Shown: positions 1 through 8,703 of the stretch, in pieces
Layout of the letters: each line of letters begins with the position of its first letter
Position numbering within the stretch: position 1 is the stretch's first letter
Assembly: GCA_002633005.1 (NCBI GenBank)
Contig: NMRA01000549.1
Span: 59,123-123,122, forward strand
DNA: 64,000 nucleotides
Source: Phoronis australis
Lineage: Eukaryota > Phoronida > Phoronidae
Reading direction: 5' to 3'
Notes under the pieces: generated by a model
Told to the model about the DNA's origin: nothing
Database searches by the model: none
What the model saw: only the letters and a program-made list of their open reading frames with translations
Made by a program: the position numbers and the translations under genes

Positions 1-339
1 CCACCACTGTCGAATATGTCTTCAACTCGTCAACAATACGAGCAGATGACCTGGTCCGCGTAGAAAGTATTTTGATAAACAATTTACAAGAAAAAGTAAC
101 CCTGCATTCAGCATAATACCTAATCCCTAACACTACGATCGCCGCAATTTGGTCTATTTACTTTTCATGTTTCGAGCCTAGTTTTCCGAAAAAAATTAAA
201 CTCTTTCGTCAGACAACTCTTTGACGCCTTAACTTGTTCTCTAATGTAATTTTCTACGTCTGTGTGGTTTAATTGTTGACACATTATTAAAATTCAATAT
301 CCAGGTTGGACTCGAAAGACCGGCTATTTAACTCACGCA

Positions 340-735
340 ATGTTTACTTTCGCTTTGTTTATCGCAGTGAGCCTCGCTTTGGATTTTAATGTCCGCCGCG
401 TGAATAGAGTCTATGCACGCAGCTGGCTGGCTTTCAGTTCACTTAATTGTTTTGGTTATGCCTACATGTAGTTGACCCAGACTGACCCAGCCAGCACTGT
501 CCTACTGTGGCTGAATAGCGCTCTGTAGACTGTACAATTTCAGGCCAAATACTTATTGTAAACATAACTTTGCTTTGCAGTCTGTCACATAGCGCCACCT
601 ATTTTAGAATATGGGAAAAGACACGGCTCGTCCGCCATGTTACGCCATCTATTGTTCTTTATTGTAGCTGATTGTATGCTCTCTATTTGATTTCTTCGCT
701 AGTCACATGAATGTTATCGGGTTATTCATAATTGC
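340..735 (+). repeat. Partial copy of dispersed repeat family (GCGCCATCTATTG module)
   Basis: This stretch contains a module that recurs at about 1675-1830, 24921-25080 and 25232-25540: a segment with the phrase GACCCAGACTGACCCAGCC, then a GCGCCATCTATTG-type segment, then TTGATTTCTTCGCTAGTCAC. The copies are similar but differ by substitutions and short indels, as expected for an old interspersed family. No reading frame of note runs through it. The superfamily is unknown; the gcgcc-atcta phrase occurs in several TE termini and is not diagnostic. Positions 1-340 hold nothing I recognise. Confidence 0.6.
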
Positions 736-750
736 CGTCTTGTTTTTTTA

Positions 751-862
751 CTTGGCGGAATTCTTCGCATTCCGACAAGTATGTTGCTCTGTCGTCAAGT
801 TTTTTACTTGGCGGAATTCTTCGAATTCCGACAAGTATGTTGCTCTGTCGTCAAGTATTTTT
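751..862 (+). repeat. 56-bp tandem duplication
   Basis: Two nearly identical 56-bp units start at 751 and 807 (CTTGGCGGAATTCTTCG), differing by one base near the EcoRI-like site. A third partial end follows at about 853. The unit lies between two modules of the dispersed repeat and creates overlapping short frames with repeated peptides, which I do not take as genes. Confidence 0.85.
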
Positions 863-865
863 TGT

Positions 866-1960
866 TCGCACTCTACAGGTCGCAATATTCGTTCGATTTT
901 TACGAAATTTGCACAGAACATGTAGATTGGAATGCACTGGAAAGCTGTTGTTTTTGGTCATGATCGGGTACAAAATGGCGGACGTGGCGGCCATTTTGTA
1001 TCCGATTTCACAGTCAAATACTCGTAGAGGCCGCACGCTTCGACGTACATGGCTCAAAATCAGTACGATTATACTAGAACCCATGTGCTACAACTGTGCA
1101 GAAAATCTTTGACTTCCGGTTAAAGATGGCGGAATATTGGACGTGGCGCATGCTCACCCCGAAATATGGCTAAAAACGTTTGCTCCTGTAGAGGGCGCAA
1201 TTGCAAACCAATCACTTTCAAACTGGTCAGGTGCTTGTTGAGATTAATAAGCTTTTATAAAAAATTATTGGACCGGAAGTTACTTCCAAGATGGCGGCTA
1301 TGGCGCATGTTCACACGGTTTCAATCGCTGTGTTGTCGCATTTTTTATGGGAAGAGCAAATGACGTGAATTTTTGCATGTGGATTCCTTGAAGTATGGCC
1401 TTTCAAAAAGTCTGCGAGAGCGTCTTTCTCAGACTTACCGTTTTCGAGTTATTTGACTTTGAATTTCAAAAAAAAACGGCAAATTTTCAATTTTCTCGAA
1501 AAATTTTTTGATTTTTGCCACAGTACCACTTTAGATAGAGATTTGAACGGGCTTTCAGAAGATATTTTCCATTTTGCGCTACGACGTCTACTTTTTGAAT
1601 TATTCGAGATTTTCGGATACCGTTGTTCCTTCGGTCACCCAGCAAGCACGCAGCTCTCTGGCTTTCAGTTCACTTTGTTTTGGTTATGCCTAGTTGACCC
1701 AGACTGACCCAGCCAGCACTGTTCCACTGTAGACTGGACCGTCATGTAGCGCCATCTATTGTTCTTTATTGTAGTTGATTGTATGCTCCGAATTTGATTT
1801 CTTCGCTAGTTACATGAATGTTATCGTGTTTGACAAACTACCACTTTAGATAGAGTTTTGAACGGGCTTTCAGAAGATAATTTCCATTTTGCGCTAAGAC
1901 GTAAAAAAGATTATTGAACCGGAAGTCACCTTCAAGATGGCGGCTGTGGGGCATGTTCGC
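866..1960 (+). repeat. Dispersed repeat family, copy 1, with ETS/YY1-like motif pairs
   Basis: From the word TCGCACTCTACAGG at 866 the sequence parallels 24121 onward for roughly 850 bp, with scattered substitutions. Inside is a short inverted repeat at about 964-1005 (ACAAAATGGC facing GCCATTTTGT). Three places combine an ETS-like ACTTCCGG/CCGGAAGT with a YY1-like AAGATGGCGG: 1112-1132, 1273-1298 and 1919-1944. The tail, from about 1825, repeats an internal segment once more. No protein similarity was recognised, so this looks like a non-coding element or the non-coding part of a larger one. The superfamily is unassigned. Confidence 0.75.
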
Positions 1961-2904
1961 TCCTGAAATGTAGCCTCCGTGGAAGGACGACACACTGATC
2001 ACGCCGCCACCACTTGCACACGCCTTCATGCTCTCATTGTACTTGTTTGGGCTTAAGCCTCTGGATCAGGCATCTTGATGTTGTTTATTCTTTCACTGCC
2101 CGGTGCGGAAAATTACATGATATTTTAACGCATAGTGCATCTTCAATTCTTTCTTAGACTTAACGTACATATTTTCAAGTCAAGAGCTAAGTTTTCAACA
2201 TTAACACAGGATTCATGCCTTTATAATGAATACATTAGGAACGTCTTTTGAAGTACACTTTAGCAATGCGTGATTGTACAAACATTTGTACCCTCAGTAC
2301 TCTAACCAAATATTACTGTGACTAAAACACTATAACAAGACAACTAATTCAGTCATGTATTCCTAAACTGTACCTACACTAACATCACAACTTGTGCAAC
2401 GCATACAAGACCGTGGCCAAGGATATAAGCCACCCAGTCACAACATTAACCTTTCTCTCAGACAGGAACATTTAGTTTGGGAAAGAGAAATTGTAGATCA
2501 CTGGAGCGGTATTGGTAGTAACAACGTGACAACACTTTTTGTTTATAATCCAACTTAAAAATACAAGTAATGACAAATAGAATAATTCAAAGCCTATACA
2601 ACTGATATAGGTTTAACATGGTTAAAATGGCAAAATAACAAATGCTGCATCTAACAAAGTTAACCATGGAAGCAAGCAAAAACGAAAAATTCAAAAACAA
2701 TAGATGCAACATCTAAGTTTTCCACGGACATCCAGCAGAAACATATTGGAAGACTTTACAAAGTTGGGTTGTAGCATTGATGGATCATTTGCTTAGGTAC
2801 GGAGAAATTAACTTGCCTCTAAGCATCCTAATAACTCATTGTGTAAAGTTCAGCTCAAATATTTCCACGTCCAAATTAAGCATAAGAGACCATCAGTTCT
2901 ACAT
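1961..2904. other. Unassigned AT-rich sequence
   Basis: About 940 bp with no recognisable protein, RNA gene or clear repeat. It adjoins the Helentron 3' tandem units on its right and may be an older, more diverged part of that array, but I could not match it to the other units. Confidence 0.4.
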
Positions 2905-3486
2905 AATTGTTCACTTGTCGAAGTCACCCTTTATGTTTAGGTTACTTTTTCCTTGTCCTATCGATGTCTATCAATATTTTTTTTCATAATTTTATTCTTG
3001 AACAATATACATTGATAATCTTTAAAGGGTGAAAGGGTGAACAAGGAAAACGGGCAAGGACTTTCACTCACACACTCGCACACTCATTCACACACTTCAT
3101 CATTTAATGAAAATACTACTAAACAATATATGAGTTAAGTATATTACAGATATTACTGATTCATTGTATGGCAGCACTGAGGCTCTCCCACATTTTAATA
3201 TTAATATTGTCCGGTTCTTTTTGTTTTTGAATTTTTTTTTCAGAGATATTTATTAACTCAACCAACCAGTACATAGTTGTGTGACAATATGACATCTAGT
3301 TTAGTGTACATCAAATAATTTACGAAACATTATCAGACCCTACAAAAGCTAGATAGGCAAAAAAGACCACCTTGCCTGGAATCTCTCAAGATCCAATTTA
3401 TCATTGTAAATAATTTTTTCCAGGTTGTAGTAATCATATACCTCACGTAAAAATGACTGAAAATTGGGCTTAGTCTTTTGTAATCT

Positions 3487-3987
3487 TTATCTATATAAGT
3501 GGAATTTCGCTAAGCAAAGAATTAAATTTACAGCTTCTAATCTACAGGCTGGGTCTCCAAACAAGGCGGAAGACATATTTAACTGCAGAGGGAAATTGCA
3601 CGGATTTATCATCCATGTTCTTAAACATCCCCAAAACTTCTGAACAAGTGAACATTCCCAATACAAATGTAGAATTGTTTCTTCATGTTGCTCACATAAA
3701 GAACATAAAGACGATTCACTAACACCTATTTTCTTTAAATAAGAGTTTGTACCAATAACTCTGTGGTTGATACGGAATTGAAACCATCTGAGTCTGACAT
3801 CAGAAGTACAATGATAAATTACAGAATGAATTTTTTTCCAAGATTTATTTTCATCACATAAGTTAATTTCTCTCTCCCACTTCAATTCTGCGAGAGGTTT
3901 TACATATAAATTAGAAATAAATACTTCATAGATTTTCCCAGTCCCTTTATTTTCCGAGGAGATTCGAAAANCATCTGAGTCTGACAT
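3487..3987 (-). pseudogene. LINE ORF2 C-terminal fragment (zf-RVT region)
   Basis: The translation contains WFQFRINHRVIGTNSYL followed by CSLCEQHEETILHLYWEC, the zinc-knuckle-like zf-RVT region found after reverse transcriptase in L1/Tx1-type LINEs. In that family this region follows RT and helps in target-primed reverse transcription. It continues past the stop at 3487 into 3' UTR-like sequence ending in the T run at 2978. The first residues are disturbed by the N at 3971, where the assembly repeats about 184 bp. It is a dead fragment. Confidence 0.8.
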
Positions 3988-4155
3988 CAGAAGTACAATG
4001 ATAAATTACAGAATGAATTTTTTTCCAAGATTGAGTTCCATCACATAAGTTAATTTCTCTCTCCCACTTCAATTCTGCGACAGGTTTTACATATAATTTA
4101 GAAATAAATACTTCATAGATTTTCCCAGTCCCTTTATTATCCGAGGAGATTCGAT
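3785..4155 (+). repeat. Direct duplication of ~184 bp around a single N (likely assembly artefact)
   Basis: Positions 3785-3968 and 3972-4155 are near identical and are separated only by AAN. Few differences separate the copies. A one-base N between two nearly identical segments is what an unresolved overlap of two haplotypes looks like, so this is probably not a biological tandem repeat. Confidence 0.75.
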
Positions 4156-4310
4156 AAATATGTTCTGGAAAAAGGTGGAGTGACTACAGTACTCTTATCT
4201 CTTAGATGATTCCAAGAACGAAGTATTGAACTTCGAATTCCATAAAAATGAGTAATACAAGGACAAAATTGAAAACGTTTACAAAAGGTATGATAATCAT
4301 AAATATATCC

Positions 4311-4830
4311 CTAATCAGGGTCAATTAAATCGTATACGTACCGTATACCCTTTTGAAACCACTCGTTCCAAAAAATTGGATTGCTGTCTATACAGATTTT
4401 GGGGTTATACCACAAAGGTTGGTACAAAGGATCCTCTATCTCACAAAGATTGGTAAATTCGTATAAGATATGGAAAATATCCTTCCAAAAAATATTTTTA
4501 GTACGGTAAGATACTTCAAGGAAAAAACAAGAACCTAACTGAAAAGAGTCATTTTTTATATTAGGAATAATTTCACATAAAATATTTAGCCAAAGAGAAG
4601 TATTGTTATAATAATTTTTCAAGAATTTTCGAATCCAAGTCAGTTTAATAGCTTTGACAAATGACGCAATATGAACCATATTCCCACCTCCAACTTCAGA
4701 TTTCTGCACCATGGTTTTTCTAGAGATTCTATCAGAAGAGGTACCCCAAATAAAATTAAAGAATAGGTTTTCAATGTCCTTAAAAAAAGTAGCACTTGGA
4801 AGAGGAAGTGTGTAAAAGAGGTGAATCAGT
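4311..4830 (-). pseudogene. LINE ORF2 fragment between RT and zf-RVT
   Basis: The minus-strand frame reads FFNFIWGTSSDRISRKTMV, then a Gly-rich turn, then FVKAIKLTWIRKFL. This FIWG... / ALKxxWIRR arrangement is the usual stretch just after the RT thumb in L1/Tx1 LINE proteins. The annotated frame begins at the internal Met at 4712, but the homology starts upstream at about 4830, next to the N at 4843. It is in the same orientation and element as the zf-RVT fragment to its left. RT motifs are absent. Confidence 0.75.
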
Positions 4831-4849
4831 TTTGGTAATAAGANAGGTC

Positions 4850-5369
4850 GGCGTCCAGTTTAGACATATTTTCAGGGGTCACCAAGTCCTCCAACTCATA
4901 TTGGAGAGAGTCATTTTCTTTCGCTGCATATAAATTTGCATAGAATTTTTCGATTGCACGCAGTATAGCTTTTTGGTTCATCAAGCTTCGTCCAGTCTCG
5001 TCTATAAGTTTGTTTTTGAAAATTAACTATTGAAATTTTAATATATTTTGACATGAATATTTTAAGGGCAGACCAATCTGGATGCAAGTGCTGTTGGCTA
5101 CGTAAATAAATAAAATATTGGGCTATAGTGATAACATAATTAATCAACAGGGAGAATTCAGAACCTAAATGGCAAAACATGCTTTCATTTTTGGTTATTC
5201 TGACTTCTTCCTTAAGGGAAGATGTCAAAATATCCTGAACATTAATCAACAATCTTTGCACTACATCACAAAGGAAAAACATGTGTTCAGTACTCTGTAC
5301 TAGATTACAATAGGGACATTTATCTGAATTAACAATCTTCATTTTATATAACAAAGAGTTAGTATACAC
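4850..5369 (-). pseudogene. Second LINE zf-RVT C-terminus joined to an EN-RT linker
   Basis: From 5369 the frame reads a zf-RVT-type segment (LLYKMKIVNSDKCPYCNL ... STEHMFFLC). Around 5020 the homology moves to another frame: DETGRSLMNQKAILRAIEKF then YANLYAAKE, the linker that precedes RT in LINE ORF2. A C-terminal module upstream of an N-terminal linker cannot be one collinear protein, so two LINE copies were joined. All is degenerate and untranslatable as a whole. Confidence 0.65.
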
Positions 5370-6039
5370 TCTGTTATATATACTTAAAAGATTTAATGCA
5401 TGGTTCGAGAGGAAGTGTAAAAGGCAAGTCTATCAATATAATAATCCAATAACCCCCCAAAGCTACCTGTAGGCCCTAGTACATCAATGAACTATATACA
5501 CATCTTTTTGTATGTTAACTTGCCCCAACTCTGCACACCCAAGTTTGATCAAGTTTGCAAAGAAAAAGTTCTGCCAGTTTAGACAGACTTGTACTTTTAC
5601 ACTCCATCCCCCCTCTTGAAAATATCCTCATTTCTACTACCCCCAATAGAATTCAGCATTTGCTAAAGTAATTAGCAAATGGCAGAGTATTAAATTTAGT
5701 GCTGCATGCAAGTTTCACAGCCTGTTGAAAATTCATAACAATTAGTACTACAGTAATTAAATCTTTGCAGTCTAACGATCAACAAAAGACAAAAATACTC
5801 ATACAAATAATAAAAAATGTTAATTTACATACTTCCATTTGGTGCTGACCACAACTTCATTAATAGCAAGATAATAATAATAAATAAATTAGAAGTGACG
5901 TGGCTTTGGCAGGTTTGCAACATGCTAGCTTACAAAAATTCAATTAGGATTTAACAGTAGACAGTGAAGGATAAAAGTATGTGATTCCTGAAGCTTATAT
6001 GGAAAACTTGCTGGAATCCAAACGAAAAACAAAACATAA

Positions 6040-7085
6040 GTGTTCATTTGTAAGTCACCATCTATGCTTAGGTTAGTTTTTCCTTCTCCTGTCCACGCTA
6101 ATCACTATAATAATTCAATAATCCCCAACCCCCCCAAGCTACCTGTAGGCCCGAGTACATCAGCGAACTACACAAACCTTTTTGCTTGTAAATTTGATCA
6201 CACTCTGCAAAATGAAAACTGTCCCTTAAATGTCTACGACCCATATTCAAACTAACCTTTACACACTCAAGTTTGGTCAGGTTTGCAAAGAAAAAGTTCA
6301 GACAGACTTGTACTTTTAAAATTAACCCCCCCATCCAAAGAACAAGAAATTTCTTCGACTTCCATTTGGTACTGACCAAAATTTCATTTCTTGGCGAGAT
6401 AGTAATAATAATAAATTAACTAGAAATGACGTGGCTTCGGCAGGTTTGCAATATGCTAGCTCATAAATATTCAATTAGGAGTTAATAGTACACAGTGCAG
6501 GATAAAAGTATGCTGATATAGAAACCGTGCTGGAATCCAAAAGCAAGAACACGTTATGTGGTCCACCGCTTTAGATTAGTCCATTTTTTGCTGTTGTGTC
6601 ACCATCAAGTGAGTAATCTGCAATATAACACATCTTTTGATATTCCGAGTCACATCTTATGTCATACCCTGTACCATATCTCATTTCATACATTCCATTA
6701 TATCTTGTGTAATATCTCATGTCATAATGTTTGTCGCATCTAGTCTTGTAATCTATGTTAGCTTTATAACATGTTGCGACATATCCTATTCTGTACATTG
6801 TATGAAATGATATTATGCCTTGTATGTCATGCAACATGTCATCCTGAGTTTTATCCCATGGAATGCAATGTGTCATATACCATGTCATATCTCAGAACAT
6901 CCTGTATCATAACATACCCAATCTTCTTTCATTACATCTCATGCCATACCCTGTAATATATCCAGTATCATATTCTGTACTATGCCGGTCATTACATGGC
7001 AACAGTTCATAACACTGCATCATGATCACAATAATAGACATCACGTATTATTGAATGTACCTTTTCACCATAATGTTTCCCTGAT
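6040..7085 (-). repeat. Helentron 3'-tail unit 2, including a fragment of the endonuclease 3' end
   Basis: This unit repeats the tail seen in unit 1. Its right part (about 6560-7085) matches 7370-7880, including about the last 80 bp of the Helentron endonuclease coding region (homology stops near 7085 at TTTCCCTGATG). The middle (6650-6990) is low complexity, built from CATATC/CATGTCATA-like words, and is shared with the corresponding part of the next unit. It is thus a truncated Helentron 3' end lying head-to-tail next to the near-complete element. Confidence 0.75.
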
Positions 7086-7794
7086 GAAGCCTAATGACCA
7101 AAAATATACAAAAATGTTCGTCCAAATAACAAAAAAAATTATCTACATACTTCCATTTGGTATTGACCATAATTTCATTTCTTGGCGAGATAATAATAAT
7201 AATAAATTAACTAGAAATGAAGTGGCTTTGGCAGGTTTGCAATATGCTACCTCATAAATATTAAATTAGGAGTTAATAGTAGACAGTGCATGATAAAAGT
7301 ATGTAATTCCTCATGCTTATATAGAAAACGTGCTGGAGTCCAAAAGGAAGAACATGTTATGGTCCACCGCTTCAGATTAGTCCATCATTGCTGATGTGTC
7401 ACCACGAAGTGAGGAATCTGCAATATAAAACATCTGTCGATATTCCGAGTCACATCCTATGTCATACCCTGTGTCATATCTCATTTCATACATTCCATCA
7501 TATCTTGTGTAATATCTCATGTCATAATGTCTATCGTATCTAGTCTTGTAATCTATGTTAGCTTTATCACATTCTGCGACATATCCTATTCTATACATTG
7601 TATAAAATGATATTATTCCTTGCATATATCATACAACATGTCATCCTGTGTTTTATCCCATGGAATGTAATGCGTCATATGCCATGTCATATCTCAGAAC
7701 ATCCTGTATCATTACATACCCAATCTTCTTTCATTATATCTCATGACATACCCTGTAATATATCCAGTATCATATTCTATACTATGCCTGTCAC

Positions 7795-8703
7795 TTACAT
7801 GGGAACTGTCCATAACACAGCATCGTGATCAGAATAATAGACATCACGTATTACTGAATGTACCTTTTCACCGTAAAATGTTTCCCGGTTAAAGTACACA
7901 TGATCTATCAGTGAACCAGAGTCAATTGTTGCTGTGGTTATCATCTGCTCAAATCCATAACTCTTCATTAATGATGCCACTAGTGTATCTTTTGTGTCGA
8001 GGAGGTTATCATTAAAATCACCCAGAATAACTGTTGGAACATGCTCTGGTAATTTTATTAACAAGGACTCTAAGTTTTCCAGAAACAGTCTATACGATGA
8101 ACTTGGGCCACGATAAATCGCTACAACTACAAGACGACCGAGTTGTGTTTTGACAACAATGGCCTTATACTCAAAGCAAGACAAACTGAGTGACGGAAAT
8201 ATTTCTGTAGGCTGTAGCTTGGATGATGCACAGATTAGAATTCCATGGCTTTTTCTTTGGTCAATGGTGCTGGATACATCAGATCTAAAAGCTACATAAG
8301 AGTGACTTTCCAAGAACTCATCAAGGCAGTCACCTTGTGAAAGATAAGTCTCTGTAAAGCACATAATGTCAACATAGTTGTAAAACTCTTTCTCGAAACT
8401 ACTCATCAAGTCTTTCTGTTTTTGCAACAGATAATGAACGTTCAAATGACCAATAGCAAGTACAGAGTCTTTTAAAAGATCATTTTCAGTGAAACGCATA
8501 CTGTGCATGTCCTTCATTTCAGCAGCAACTTTAGAATCTGTCTTTATCCCTCTAGGGTCAAACTGTGTAACATACAACCCCTCAAGTGACTTAACTCTAC
8601 TAAATGCTACATATGCTTGTCCACTACTGAACTTGTTGGCCCCTTTCATACACACAACTATTTCATCCATTGTCAGTCCTTGGCATTTGTGAATCGTAAC
8701 AGC
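7795..8703 (-). pseudogene. Helentron protein, segment 3: end of helicase plus EEP endonuclease
   Basis: This is the in-frame continuation of the RepHel frame after the TAG at 8704. It starts with helicase motif V (AVTIHKCQGLTMDE) and motif VI (GQAYVAFSRVKSLEGLYV), then an endonuclease-exonuclease-phosphatase domain. The catalytic signatures are all visible: HLNVH, FTETYLS, AIYRGPS, ILGDFNDN, SLIDHVYF and YSDHDAV. In related elements the endonuclease is thought to assist DNA cleavage. The stop at 7795 lies just before the tail sequence that is repeated at 6560-7085. As a separate protein it would begin at Met (8670) and lack most of the helicase. Confidence 0.88.

Larger units (their letters stand above)
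2978..5427 (-). mobile_element. Non-LTR retrotransposon insertion (L1/Tx1-like), chimeric, with 12-bp TSD
   Basis: The insertion is flanked by identical 12-bp repeats GTCTATCAATAT at 2966-2977 and 5428-5439. The left end starts with a T run, that is, a poly(A) tail on the minus strand. Minus-strand protein similarity reads, 5' to 3': a zf-RVT-type C-terminus (5369-5030), then an endonuclease-RT linker (about 5025-4850), then the segment that follows RT (about 4830-4311), then another zf-RVT C-terminus (3987-3487). The RT domain itself is missing where a single N stands at 4843. Order and content suggest two LINE pieces joined into one insertion. The clade call rests on the FIWG and Cys-x2-Cys...His...Cys patterns, not on a search. 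Confidence 0.75.
2905..6039 (-). repeat. Helentron 3'-tail unit 1, interrupted by a LINE
   Basis: Positions 2905-2977 match 6038-6108, and 5440-6030 matches the blocks at 6104-6550 and 7148-7370. Removing 2978-5427 together with one copy of the 12-bp duplication restores a continuous unit with the same order of blocks as the next copy. The diagnostic block (TTTGGCAGGTTTGCAA, then a block ending CTGGAATCCAAA) occurs three times, near 5905, 6435 and 7225. This is therefore the oldest or outermost of about three direct repeats of sequence lying downstream of the Helentron endonuclease end. Confidence 0.7.

Noticed and set aside
6571-7625. Parallel open frames at 6571-6888 and 7377-7625 (minus strand), rich in Tyr/Arg/Met, with similar peptides
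   Set aside because: They lie in a low-complexity CATATC-type stretch that is part of the duplicated Helentron tail. Periodic sequence without stop codons explains the open frames.
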